A stretch of DNA of 10,630 nt from Terriglobales bacterium (GTDB taxonomy: Bacteria; Acidobacteriota; Terriglobia; Terriglobales; Gp1-AA117): contig JASLFF010000679.1 in the NCBI GenBank assembly GCA_030150795.1, positions 1-10,630 of the forward strand, given 5' to 3'. Position numbers and translations under genes: made by a program. The notes under the pieces are model-generated. The model saw only the letters and a list, made by a program, of their open reading frames with translations, was not told where the DNA came from and did no database searches. Below, in pieces: positions 1 to 7,775 of the stretch (position 1 is the first letter of the stretch; every line of letters starts with the position of its first letter).

Positions 1-1
1 T

Positions 2-1201
2 GCCTGCGAGTATGCTCGCGACGTGCTGCCTGTAGTTGAAGGACAAGTCGCTGTGGGCATGCGGCCGTTTATCGTTACGCCGCAAGGCGCCGGCGCCGCC
101 GAACTATATCTTTCCGGCGGCAATCAGGACCAGCCGCGCTCACTCTCGCTTCTGCGCTCATGGCAGGACGTACGTAACTGGCGCAAGTCGCTGCTTGACT
201 GCGCTCCTGAAACAACCTCTGACCTTGTGCACGCGCATTGCTTTGCCGCCGGCATGGCCGCTGTGCGGAGCTGCAGCTGCGTAGTCTACGATCTGAGCGC
301 ATGCATTGAAGAGATGGCCATCTCCGCCGGTCTGTGTGAATCTGGCAGCTGGATGGGACGCTCATTCCGCGTGGCTGAACAATTTATCCTTTCGCGCGCC
401 GCTGCCATCATCGTGCATTCGCTCGGACTAAAAGAAGCAGCGCTGGAACGTGGCGCGCCACCAGACGCAGTCTTTCTTGTTCCTGAACCTATCAGTGAAG
501 ACAACGAGCCGCCTGCGCTTTCCCAGGATATTGACTTCCTTACTCGACGCTTCGGCTTCGCGCCTGATTCAGTCTCGTTCTTCGTTCCACTGTTCGCTCG
601 CGATGGACAAGAGCATCTTTCGCCCGCAGCCGTTTCAGTGCTGGAAGGCTTTGCTCTGGCCTGCAATGAACTGCCGCAGTTCAACCTGCTGCTGGAAGCG
701 CCTGAAAGCGCGCGTCGAGCTATCAATGAACATGCATCGCGCCTGGGAATTTCGCAGCACGTCGCGCTGGTCCACCAGTTTGACGTGCCTGAAACCATGC
801 AGAACGCGCATGTCGTCGTGGCCATGGGAGAACTTCCCGCCGATCCTGTTGCCGCCCGCCAGCCCAATGAAACCTGCATGAAAAGCCTGTGGCAGGGCAA
901 AACTCTTCTCGCCGCTGACGTTCCCCGCAATCGCGACGCCAGCCCTGAAGGCCGCGGCTGCCTGTGGTTTGAAGCCGACAACCCGCGCGATCTCGGCTAT
1001 CGCATGGCTTTCGTCGGACGCAACCCCGAATTTCGCAGCGCGCTCGGCGCCGCCGGCCGCATGTTTATCTATGAAACGCGCAACTCATCTGTTATTGGCC
1101 AGAAGTACGACGAAGCCTATCGCTTCGCCGCCAGCCGCAAAAAATCCAGCGGCGTTGGCCCTAACACCATCCGACTGGAGACTGCTGAAAACTGGGGATA
1201 G
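2..1201 (+). CDS. GT-B fold glycosyltransferase (family 4-like), 5' end outside window
   Basis: The reading frame is open to the left edge: codons before the GTG at 23 read ACEYARD and run into VLPVVEGQVAVGMRP, which looks like the first Rossmann region of a GT-B enzyme where the acceptor domain begins. The GTG is therefore probably internal and the true start lies upstream; 399 residues are visible. The N-terminal half contains DLVHAHCFAAG and later AAAIIVHSLGLKEAALERGAP, typical of GT4-type enzymes. The C-terminal half contains LGISQHVALVHQFDVPETMQNAHVVVA, split here as LGISQHVALVHQ and VPETMQNAHVVVA, the usual nucleotide-sugar-domain layout. The classical EX7E donor motif is not clear: the matching stretch reads ARQPNETCMKSLWQGK. 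Donor and acceptor are unknown. It would transfer a sugar, probably from a nucleotide-sugar, to a surface glycan or lipid. No downstream partner is close: the next gene starts 257 bp later behind its own promoters. Fold call is fairly safe, substrate is not. Confidence 0.72.
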   Translation, partial: ACEYARDVLPVVEGQVAVGMRPFIVTPQGAGAAELYLSGGNQDQPRSLSLLRSWQDVRNWRKSLLDCAPETTSDLVHAHCFAAGMAAVRSCSCVVYDLSACIEEMAISAGLCESGSWMGRSFRVAEQFILSRAAAIIVHSLGLKEAALERGAPPDAVFLVPEPISEDNEPPALSQDIDFLTRRFGFAPDSVSFFVPLFARDGQEHLSPAAVSVLEGFALACNELPQFNLLLEAPESARRAINEHASRLGISQHVALVHQFDVPETMQNAHVVVAMGELPADPVAARQPNETCMKSLWQGKTLLAADVPRNRDASPEGRGCLWFEADNPRDLGYRMAFVGRNPEFRSALGAAGRMFIYETRNSSVIGQKYDEAYRFAASRKKSSGVGPNTIRLETAENWG

Positions 1202-1267
1202 CTTCAGCCCACGTTGATCCACTGTAATCTGGTAAGAGCTCGCCGTCTCAACGCGAAATAGTACATC

Positions 1268-1296
1268 TTGACAAAGCCTGCCTGCGGAACAATTAT
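1268..1296 (+). promoter_or_regulatory. candidate sigma-70 promoter P1 upstream of rhs
   Basis: A perfect -35 hexamer TTGACA (1268-1273) is followed by a 17-base spacer and AATTAT (1291-1296), which matches the -10 consensus at four of six positions. Transcription would begin near 1303, giving a leader of about 155 bases before the rhs ATG. It lies in the intergenic region and faces the rhs gene. Assigned by consensus only. Confidence 0.45.
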
Positions 1297-1346
1297 GTTT
1301 TCCAGTCGCAACCGTAAGGGTTAGGCTCTGTTTGCAAACTAGTCAC

Positions 1347-1376
1347 TTGTTATCCTCACGCTTCTCCATTTATAAA
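1347..1376 (+). promoter_or_regulatory. candidate sigma-70 promoter P2 upstream of rhs
   Basis: TTGTTA (1347-1352, four of six matches to the -35 consensus), an 18-base spacer, then TATAAA (1371-1376, five of six matches to the -10 consensus). The start would be near 1383, about 75 bases before the rhs ATG. It may act with P1 or be the main promoter. No operator-like palindrome was found around either. The rest of the 1202-1458 gap shows no gene, RNA gene or convincing terminator. Confidence 0.4.
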
Positions 1377-1447
1377 CTTCTGCCACACCCCTTAAGAAGT
1401 TGATCGTAGTTTTCTGCGCGACCCAAAGCTCCAAAAAATCTGCCTTC

Positions 1448-1455
1448 AAGGTGAG
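1448..1455 (+). promoter_or_regulatory. ribosome binding site of rhs
   Basis: AAGGTGAG ends three bases before the ATG at 1459. The spacing from the AGGTGA core to the ATG is short but usable. It supports this ATG, which also directly begins a good Sec signal peptide. Confidence 0.6.
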
Positions 1456-1458
1456 TTC

Positions 1459-4400
1459 ATGAAATTGGCCAAACTGCTGTGTGTTTCTGCTTTCGTCTGC
1501 GCCTTCAGCAACCTGATCCTGGCCCAGGCGGCGCCCAACCTGGAAAATGGATTTAAAAACTACGGATCGTACGATGGCAGCCACCTTGACACGGTAAACG
1601 TGATGAACGGCAACCTGATGCTGCACATACCGGTACTGCCGGCTTATGCGCAACGGGGTGAGTTCGCGCCGCAGTACTCGCTGTATATGACCTCAAAATC
1701 CTGGCAGATCCACTGCAAGCCCAACCCTCCGAATGGACAGATCTGCTGGTGGGATTCGAACAGCCCCGGCGTGATGCTGCTCAGCGCTGAAGGGATCATG
1801 GTAAGCCGCACGCTGGTCAAGGACTTCAGCGGCACCGGACAAATTTTCTACACCACGCAGGGATATAGCGTGACCGGCCCAGACGGGTCAGTCCATCAGT
1901 TTGCCCCCGTGCCCGGGAAGCCGCTAGATGCCTACTCCAACTACACGGTATTCGAGTCCCTGGACACCTCGGGTTATCACCTGGTGGTTTCCAACCCGGA
2001 CGCCAACGGCGTAATGAACAATGTGATGGTGATCGACCGGAAAGGCAATCAATATCCGGGAGTATTCTCAACGTATGCCGATTTTAAGAGCTGTTACCAT
2101 CCGGGCACAAATGCAATTTCCACGCCCAGCAACTACCAGCCTGTGATCGACGATGCCCCTTTCGGTGAGGGGTTTTGCAAGCAGGTAGCCTATCCGATGC
2201 AAGTCACCGATCCCAATGGCAACCAGATGAGTTTCTCACAGAGCCAGCTTAAGGGGTTTGCGCCGCCAACCCTTAGCGCAGATACGCTGAACAGAAACAT
2301 GCCCTTTAGTTTTACGCCGGCAAATCCCGGCACAGCGGACCCAGCCAAGTGCGTGAGCGGACGTGCCATTTATTCCACTGATTTCGTTTACTACAACGCT
2401 CCGGACGGCACAACGCAGCCGGTCCAGCGCTGCTTCTCCAATACCCCAATTCAAACTGCCTTCGGAGTCACCGGTGTGGCTGAGGCGCCCAACGGCCTTA
2501 CCTCCGCTCCGTTAAACCAGATCCTGCAATTGGTCACGGTGGTGCTTGCCGATGGCAGCAAGTGGACGTTCGATTATGACAGCTATGGAGATGTTATTTA
2601 TGTTGGGCTTCCGGCCGGGGGCCATATTTCTTACGTGTGGACAACGATCTCCATACCGCCCTCGGCTGACGGCCTTACAACAGTCAGCCGAGCTGTGAAA
2701 ACCAGGACTCTGGACGACAACAAGGGCCATTCCTCGCCATGGAGTTATGCCTGGAGCCTTGCCGGCACGATCCTCACAAACACGGTTACGGATCCAATGT
2801 TGAATGACACTGTCCATGTGTTTACGGCGCTGGATGGAGTTACTTCATTCTATGAAACCTCTACACAATACTTTGACGGCGCCAAGGGCGGACAGCCACG
2901 CAAGCAGGTGGATACCACTTATTCCCCCAACACAATTACAACCGACGACGGCCTGGTGGGCAATGTTGTCCCCATCACTATCAAAACCACGCTCAACCCA
3001 AGCGGCAAGGTAAGCCAAGTCACCAAGCAATATGACACGGGCTTTGGCGCAAACACTTCGATTTTCGGCAATGTGGTGAAGGAATTCGAATACGACTGGG
3101 GGCAGGGCTCTCCGGGGACGCTGCTGCGCGAAACCGACACCACCTATCAGTGGCAGAACGACAGCCGCTACCTGGATGCGCAGATGCTCGATCTGCCGGC
3201 ATCGGTGGTGATTAAAGACGGCAGCGGATGCACGCTCTCTGAAACCGACTACACGTATGACGAAGCAAGCTATTTGACCGGTACAACTGTTAGCACGCAG
3301 CACGTAGCTGCACCCAATCCGTCACCCGTGCGCGGCAACCTGACCACGGTCACCCGTTGGCTGGCTCCCACGAGTTCCTGCAATCCTAAGGGCGGCACGG
3401 CCATTGCCAGCCATACCAACTGGTATGACACCGGGGAGCCATTTAAGAAAATCGATCCCCTGGGGTACACCACCACGCTCAGCTATGACTCCGCTTACGC
3501 TTCAGCTTATGTTACGCAGACGTGTTCCTCCCAAACCGGTTCAGTCACGCATTGCGTGAGCGGAACTTATGATTTCAACACCGGCGTGCTGACTAGCCTG
3601 ACCAATGAAAACGCCACCACGCAAGCGAGCGGAACCACGCCGGGCGATCCGGCGCATACCAGCAACTTTACGTATGACTTTATGTTCCGTATCACGTCGG
3701 CAAAGGCGCCGCCAGATCCGGGCAATGGCGGCCTGCAGGCGCAAACCAGTTTCAGCTTCTCCGCGCCCAATGTTTTCCCGCTTTCCGTGCAGCGGACCAA
3801 GTCGATCACGACCGCGCTGAGCGACTCTGCCACCAACTTCTTTGACGGCCTGGGCCGCGTCACGAATGGCCAGCATGTGCTCCCCGGCGGGACCGCCAAT
3901 GTGGATACCGCGTTTGACCTTGACGGGCATCCGGCCACGGTCAGCAATCCATACTTCTCCACCTCTGACCCGACCTATGGCAACACCACAAACCTGTATG
4001 ACGCGCTGGACCGGGTCACGCAGACCACCAAGCAGGATGGCAGCGTCAGCAAAGTCAGTTACGATCAGGCGGCTCCGGGGGTAGCGGGGGTCTGCACCGT
4101 TTCTACCGACGAAGCCGGAAAGCAGCGGCGTGGCTGTTCAGACGCTTTGGGCCGGCTGGTGGAAGTGGACGAGCCAAACCCAGGCTCACAGGCTATCGCT
4201 GCTCAAGGTACGGTGAACATCAGCGGCACGCTCAAAAGCCAAGCAGGCGTTGGGGCATATGGATCGGCTACGGCCACGGCGCAGGTTACAATCGGTGGCT
4301 CGGATGGCACGCACAGCGTAATTCCAACGTGCACCGCCCAACAGATAAGGTCCGGCACGTGCGACCAGACTCCGGAATGGTTTAATGACACCGGTACGGT

Positions 4401-7347
4401 TCACATCACCATCAACGGCCACGAATACGATTATCCATTTGGGCAGGGTGATGGCCCTGACATTGCATCGACGGTCGCATCAGGTTTGGTGAATGCGATT
4501 CAGGCTGACTCGGCTCGCGTAGTGAACGCATCGATCAGCTCTTCGGCCCAGAATGTGGTGGTGCTGACTGCGCTGAGCGCTGGAGCAGCGGGCAACAGCA
4601 TAGCGTTTTCCACGGGCTCAACTTCAGACTTCACCACCGCGCCCGCCAGCGGCAATCTGGCCGGCGGCGTGGACGCTTATCCCGGGGTAACGGTTTACGA
4701 TAAAGGCACGGTCACATTTACGGTGGGCGGCTTCAGCGCGCAGGCCTGCTATGGGCGAAGCACAGATTGCGCCGCGCCTCCGGCAGGCTGTGCCACGGGA
4801 GACAGCACCTCCGCGCAGGTAGCGTGCATTCTGGCTTCAGGTTTGAATGCTTCCGGGTCACCGGTGACCGCCAGCTATTCCGGCAGCAGCCTGACTCTTA
4901 CCTACAAGACAGCAGGCGCGGCAGGCAACGGCATTGCTGTAAGTTCCAGTTCGCAGAGCACGCAGACTACGTATAGTTTCTCGCCGCCTTCATTCTGCGC
5001 GCCTCCGGGCTGCAATGGCACGCTGGGCAATGGGTTGAACGCGCTTGATCTGAACAATAATCCTTTTGTCACCCAATACCAGTATGACGGACTAGGGAAT
5101 CTGCTGCGCGTGGACCAGAAAGGTACTGCGCCTTCAGACAGCACGCAATGGCGCACCCGTACGTTTACCTACGATTCACTTTCGCGGCTGCTCACGGCAA
5201 CTAATCCCGAGTCGGGAACCATCGCTTACTCTTATGACCTCGATGGGAATCTTCTGCAAAAGACTTCGCCCGCGCCCAACCAGACCGGGACAGCAACGCA
5301 GACGGTTAGCTATTGCTATGACGCGCTGCATCGCCTTCTCGCAAAAGGCTACAGTGCGTCGCCTAACGCTCCGCAACAATGCCTGGCGACCTCGCCGTGG
5401 TTGCCCAATCCGGCAACAGTTTACGCTTATGACTCCGGTACAAACGCCATCGGCCATCTCACCTCGCTTACCGACCAGGCCGGAACCGCCAGCTACACGT
5501 ATGACATTCTGGGAAGATTGTCGGCGGAAACGCGGACGCTTACCGGAGCCAACAACGCTTCAATTTCCAAAAACCTCAGCTATGAATATAACCTCGACGG
5601 CTCGCTCTACAAGCTGCATTACCCCAGCGGGAATGTCGTTACGTATGAGCCTGGAGCAGCGGGACTGACGCTTTCCGCCAAGGACAGCGGCAACAATATC
5701 AACTACGCCACCAGTGTCACGTACGGGCCGGACAGCGGTCTCACCGGCTTCATCAGCGGCTACAGCACAAGCTTTGCCGGAATCACCAACGCCCTCACTT
5801 ACAACAAGCGATTTCAACCGATAAACATGTCGGCCAACGCGCCTGGGCAAACAGTCTTCTCGATCGGCTATGACTTCCACTCAGGCAATGGCACTTCGGG
5901 AGCAGACAACGGCAATGTTTTTGGCATCACCAATTACAAAGACACGACCCGCAGCCAGACGTTTACCTATGATCCGCTGAACCGGCTCATCTCCGCGCAG
6001 AACGCCGGAACAGATTGCACAGTCAACGTGCTTGGCGGCAACAAGAAGTTCTGGGGCAACACATATACTTACGACGCCTGGGGCAATCTGCTCAACAAAA
6101 CCAAGATCGGAACGGCCTGCGCGGGAGAAAACCTGAGCCTCACCGCAGACGCCCACAACTGGATTCACGCCACAGGCGGCGCAGATTATCAGTACGACGC
6201 CGCGGGTAACATGACATTCAACGCCACGCCCCCGACCCAAAATTACACCTACGACCAAGAAAACCGTCTTACGGGAGCTGCGGGTTATGCCTACACCTAC
6301 GACGGCGACGGCAACCGTGTGCGCAAGTCAAGCGGCAGTACGGGAACACTCTACTGGTACATGACGCCGGGAATCGTGGGCGAGAGCGACCTGAGCGGAA
6401 ACCTGACCGACGAATATGTCTTTTTCGACGGTGAGCGCGTCGCACGCAAGAGCACGAATGGCGTTTTCTATTATTTCTCTGACCACCTCAAAACTGCTTC
6501 TGTGATTACCGATTCCGCCGGCGTGATCAAGGCCGAATCGGATTATTACCCTTGGGGAGGCGAACTCCAGTTCGTCGCGAACGATTCCAATCATTACAAA
6601 TTCGCTGGAAAAGAACGCGATTCCGAAACCCAACTCGACTACTTCGGGGCGCGGTATTACTCGAATGGGTTGGGACGATGGGTCTCTGCAGATTGGAGCC
6701 CAACCCCGATTCCGGTGCCGTATGCAGATTTTGGCGATCCGCAGTCACTCAATCTATATGGATTTGTCGGAGGAAACCCGGCGAGCAAGGCTGATCCGGA
6801 TGGACACTGGCCAGTGCTACTTGCCCCCGTGGCAGAAGAGATTATCAAGGACACCGTAATTGTTATCGGAGCAGAGCCAGTAATATTGGTAGTGACCGCG
6901 CTCAAAGCGGCTGATTTCGTTGATCAGGTGATGCATCCCCAGAGCGTTGGCCAGTCCAATGCTGACGAACGTGCTGCGATCGAGCAGGGGAAACACGAGC
7001 GAGAGCAGCAAAATGGTGGAGTAGATCCTCAAGAACCCCAAGCCTCTAGCAGTGGCGCCGGAGCAAGAAAAGGTGGAGAGCCGCCACAGCTCAAGGCAGG
7101 CAAAGAAGCACACAAAAATGAGGAGGTCCGACCAGGAGAAAAAGCTGAGGTGCGCACACCTTCTGGCAAACGTATGGACCGTTATAATGCGGACAAGGCA
7201 CACATAAGGGAAATCAAACGGAACAACGCCAGAGGACGTAAGGCTGGAGAAAAAAAATTGAAAGAATATAAGAAAGAGATGGACAAAGCTACAGGAAAAG
7301 ACCACACGACAGAATTAACGGTTTATGACGACAAAACGAAAAAATGA
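1459..7347 (+). CDS. secreted RHS/YD-repeat polymorphic toxin with PD-(D/E)xK-like nuclease tip
   Basis: A 1962-residue exported RHS-family protein, best read as a contact-type antibacterial toxin carried in a YD-repeat shell. Residues 1-24 form a Sec signal peptide (MKLAK basic start, hydrophobic core, AQA before A25). Residues 40-65 (LDTVNVMNGNLMLHIPVLP) match the opening of acidobacterial-type YD proteins. A cysteine-containing beta-rich region follows, then YD repeats such as FTYDFMFRITSA, LYDALDRVTQT, YTYDILGRLSAE and YTYDGDGNRVRK. Residues about 917-1190 interrupt the repeats with two related beta modules. The RHS core contains FSDHLKTASVITDSAG, KFAGKERDSETQLDYFGARYY (residues 1714-1734, split here as KFAGKERDSETQ and LDYFGARYY) and SLNLYGFVGGNPASKADPDG, ending in DPDGHWP (1779-1785). 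The tip is residues 1786-1962. In the family the shell encapsulates the tip and releases it near the core boundary. It overlaps the downstream gene by four bases. No PAAR, VgrG or T6SS partner gene is visible, so the Sec peptide suggests another surface route. Nuclease activity is inferred. Confidence 0.88.
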   Translation: MKLAKLLCVSAFVCAFSNLILAQAAPNLENGFKNYGSYDGSHLDTVNVMNGNLMLHIPVLPAYAQRGEFAPQYSLYMTSKSWQIHCKPNPPNGQICWWDSNSPGVMLLSAEGIMVSRTLVKDFSGTGQIFYTTQGYSVTGPDGSVHQFAPVPGKPLDAYSNYTVFESLDTSGYHLVVSNPDANGVMNNVMVIDRKGNQYPGVFSTYADFKSCYHPGTNAISTPSNYQPVIDDAPFGEGFCKQVAYPMQVTDPNGNQMSFSQSQLKGFAPPTLSADTLNRNMPFSFTPANPGTADPAKCVSGRAIYSTDFVYYNAPDGTTQPVQRCFSNTPIQTAFGVTGVAEAPNGLTSAPLNQILQLVTVVLADGSKWTFDYDSYGDVIYVGLPAGGHISYVWTTISIPPSADGLTTVSRAVKTRTLDDNKGHSSPWSYAWSLAGTILTNTVTDPMLNDTVHVFTALDGVTSFYETSTQYFDGAKGGQPRKQVDTTYSPNTITTDDGLVGNVVPITIKTTLNPSGKVSQVTKQYDTGFGANTSIFGNVVKEFEYDWGQGSPGTLLRETDTTYQWQNDSRYLDAQMLDLPASVVIKDGSGCTLSETDYTYDEASYLTGTTVSTQHVAAPNPSPVRGNLTTVTRWLAPTSSCNPKGGTAIASHTNWYDTGEPFKKIDPLGYTTTLSYDSAYASAYVTQTCSSQTGSVTHCVSGTYDFNTGVLTSLTNENATTQASGTTPGDPAHTSNFTYDFMFRITSAKAPPDPGNGGLQAQTSFSFSAPNVFPLSVQRTKSITTALSDSATNFFDGLGRVTNGQHVLPGGTANVDTAFDLDGHPATVSNPYFSTSDPTYGNTTNLYDALDRVTQTTKQDGSVSKVSYDQAAPGVAGVCTVSTDEAGKQRRGCSDALGRLVEVDEPNPGSQAIAAQGTVNISGTLKSQAGVGAYGSATATAQVTIGGSDGTHSVIPTCTAQQIRSGTCDQTPEWFNDTGTVHITINGHEYDYPFGQGDGPDIASTVASGLVNAIQADSARVVNASISSSAQNVVVLTALSAGAAGNSIAFSTGSTSDFTTAPASGNLAGGVDAYPGVTVYDKGTVTFTVGGFSAQACYGRSTDCAAPPAGCATGDSTSAQVACILASGLNASGSPVTASYSGSSLTLTYKTAGAAGNGIAVSSSSQSTQTTYSFSPPSFCAPPGCNGTLGNGLNALDLNNNPFVTQYQYDGLGNLLRVDQKGTAPSDSTQWRTRTFTYDSLSRLLTATNPESGTIAYSYDLDGNLLQKTSPAPNQTGTATQTVSYCYDALHRLLAKGYSASPNAPQQCLATSPWLPNPATVYAYDSGTNAIGHLTSLTDQAGTASYTYDILGRLSAETRTLTGANNASISKNLSYEYNLDGSLYKLHYPSGNVVTYEPGAAGLTLSAKDSGNNINYATSVTYGPDSGLTGFISGYSTSFAGITNALTYNKRFQPINMSANAPGQTVFSIGYDFHSGNGTSGADNGNVFGITNYKDTTRSQTFTYDPLNRLISAQNAGTDCTVNVLGGNKKFWGNTYTYDAWGNLLNKTKIGTACAGENLSLTADAHNWIHATGGADYQYDAAGNMTFNATPPTQNYTYDQENRLTGAAGYAYTYDGDGNRVRKSSGSTGTLYWYMTPGIVGESDLSGNLTDEYVFFDGERVARKSTNGVFYYFSDHLKTASVITDSAGVIKAESDYYPWGGELQFVANDSNHYKFAGKERDSETQLDYFGARYYSNGLGRWVSADWSPTPIPVPYADFGDPQSLNLYGFVGGNPASKADPDGHWPVLLAPVAEEIIKDTVIVIGAEPVILVVTALKAADFVDQVMHPQSVGQSNADERAAIEQGKHEREQQNGGVDPQEPQASSSGAGARKGGEPPQLKAGKEAHKNEEVRPGEKAEVRTPSGKRMDRYNADKAHIREIKRNNARGRKAGEKKLKEYKKEMDKATGKDHTTELTVYDDKTKK
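4381..4620 (+). repeat. beta module copy 1 inside rhs (tail-sheath-like motif)
   Basis: Residues 975-1054 of the RHS protein. The stretch starts NDTGTVHITINGHEYDYPFG, has a helix-like middle (IASTVASGLVNAIQ) and ends with VVVLTALSAGAAGNSIAFS. The pattern (strand, VAxxLxxAIN-type helix, LTxxxAGAAGN) recalls a module of phage tail-sheath proteins. A half-copy may precede it at 4207-4320 (GTVNISG, then AQVTIGGSDG). It interrupts the YD repeats rather than replacing them: YD units resume at about 5080. Confidence 0.6.
4693..4953 (+). repeat. beta module copy 2 inside rhs (tail-sheath-like motif)
   Basis: Residues 1079-1165 of the RHS protein. It starts VYDKGTVTFTVGGFSAQACY, contains four cysteines in an extra loop between the first strands and the helix, continues with VACILASGLNASGSPVTASY and ends SLTLTYKTAGAAGNGIAVSS. 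It aligns with copy 1 at the GTV-T-T-V/I-G start, the xVAxxLASGL middle and the TAGAAGNxIA end. The cysteine loop is absent from copy 1, and further cysteines follow in FCAPPGCNG. Disulfides would fit an exported protein. Confidence 0.6.
6814..7344 (+). other. C-terminal toxin tip of rhs: hydrophobic linker plus PD-(D/E)xK-like nuclease domain
   Basis: Everything after the core-ending DPDGHWP, residues 1786-1962. It begins with a hydrophobic stretch (VLLAPVAEEIIKDTVIVIG and VILVVTALKAADF), then a Gln/Gly/Ser-rich linker, then a highly charged end. The last 70 residues contain GKEAHKNEE, RTPSGKRMDRY with D1907, and HIREIKRNNARGRKAGEKK with E1918 and K1920. The spacing D-x10-ExK followed by a KKLKEYKKEM helix is the arrangement of restriction-endonuclease-fold (Tox-REase type) toxins at the end of RHS and related proteins. 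The usual Gln in the helix (QLxxY) is Lys here. G+C in 7201-7350 is 56 of 150, against 68 of 120 in 3661-3780, suggesting a separately acquired cassette. The exact family number is not assigned. Confidence 0.7.
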
Positions 7348-7775
7348 AAACTAAAATGGCAAAAACGGTAACACCTTCAAGCAGTTATCAACTTCGACTG
7401 CCAGAAAAAATCTGCGAGCAGAATGATGGACGGGTATCTAGCTTCTGGCTTGATGGAGCACCTTTGTTGGTTCAGCTCTCCAGTTATATTCGTAGCAAGG
7501 GAGCGCAATTGACAGCAGAGGACCGCATCAAAGAACGCATTAAAAAGCACGATGCGAAGTGGCATAAATGGAAGGAGAAAATTCATCCTGACGCGGACGT
7601 CGACCAAGCAACAGCCGAGTTTACTGACGATGACGGTCTGCTTTGGATACACTCATATCTCGTATGGCCGCACCTTACGGTTTATTCGATTATATCGGGT
7701 CCCCAGCCCATGGTTAGAAACTCCGGCAACTGGGCCCTCCAGAGCCTCAAGACCTTACGTCTAACTACTCACTGA
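7344..7775 (+). CDS. putative immunity protein for the RHS nuclease tip (family not recognised)
   Basis: A 143-residue protein whose ATG overlaps the rhs stop in ATGA (7344-7347). No good Shine-Dalgarno precedes it (an A-rich stretch only), so translation is probably coupled to rhs by termination-reinitiation. A second in-frame ATG lies at 7356. No signal peptide or membrane segment is seen, so it should be cytosolic, where a nuclease toxin must be neutralised in the producer. The middle is strongly charged (EDRIKERIKKHDAKWHKWKE) and is followed by an acidic patch (PDADVDQATAEFTDDDG). The end is mixed hydrophobic with aromatic residues (LWIHSYLVWPHLTVYSIISG, NWALQSLKTLRL). I do not recognise the family; the immunity call rests on position, coupling, size and similar low GC. 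An acidic surface binding a basic nuclease tip would be plausible. Confidence 0.66.
   Translation: MKTKMAKTVTPSSSYQLRLPEKICEQNDGRVSSFWLDGAPLLVQLSSYIRSKGAQLTAEDRIKERIKKHDAKWHKWKEKIHPDADVDQATAEFTDDDGLLWIHSYLVWPHLTVYSIISGPQPMVRNSGNWALQSLKTLRLTTH

Noticed and set aside
286..981. Long minus-strand open frame (231 codons) opposite the glycosyltransferase
   Set aside because: Arg/Ser/Pro-rich composition without recognisable motifs; it is the antisense shadow of a GC-rich coding gene.
3541..3962. Minus-strand frames inside rhs
   Set aside because: They are inside a continuous YD-repeat coding region and have no ribosome site or recognisable product.
4201..5037. Module insertion in rhs as a transposon or intein
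   Set aside because: The frame is uninterrupted, there are no terminal repeats or transposase, and no intein splice-junction residues; it reads as a protein domain insertion.
6817..7305. Minus-strand frame of 162 codons opposite the toxin tip
   Set aside because: Phe/Ser/Leu-rich product explained by reading the complement of Lys/Glu-rich codons of the nuclease tip.
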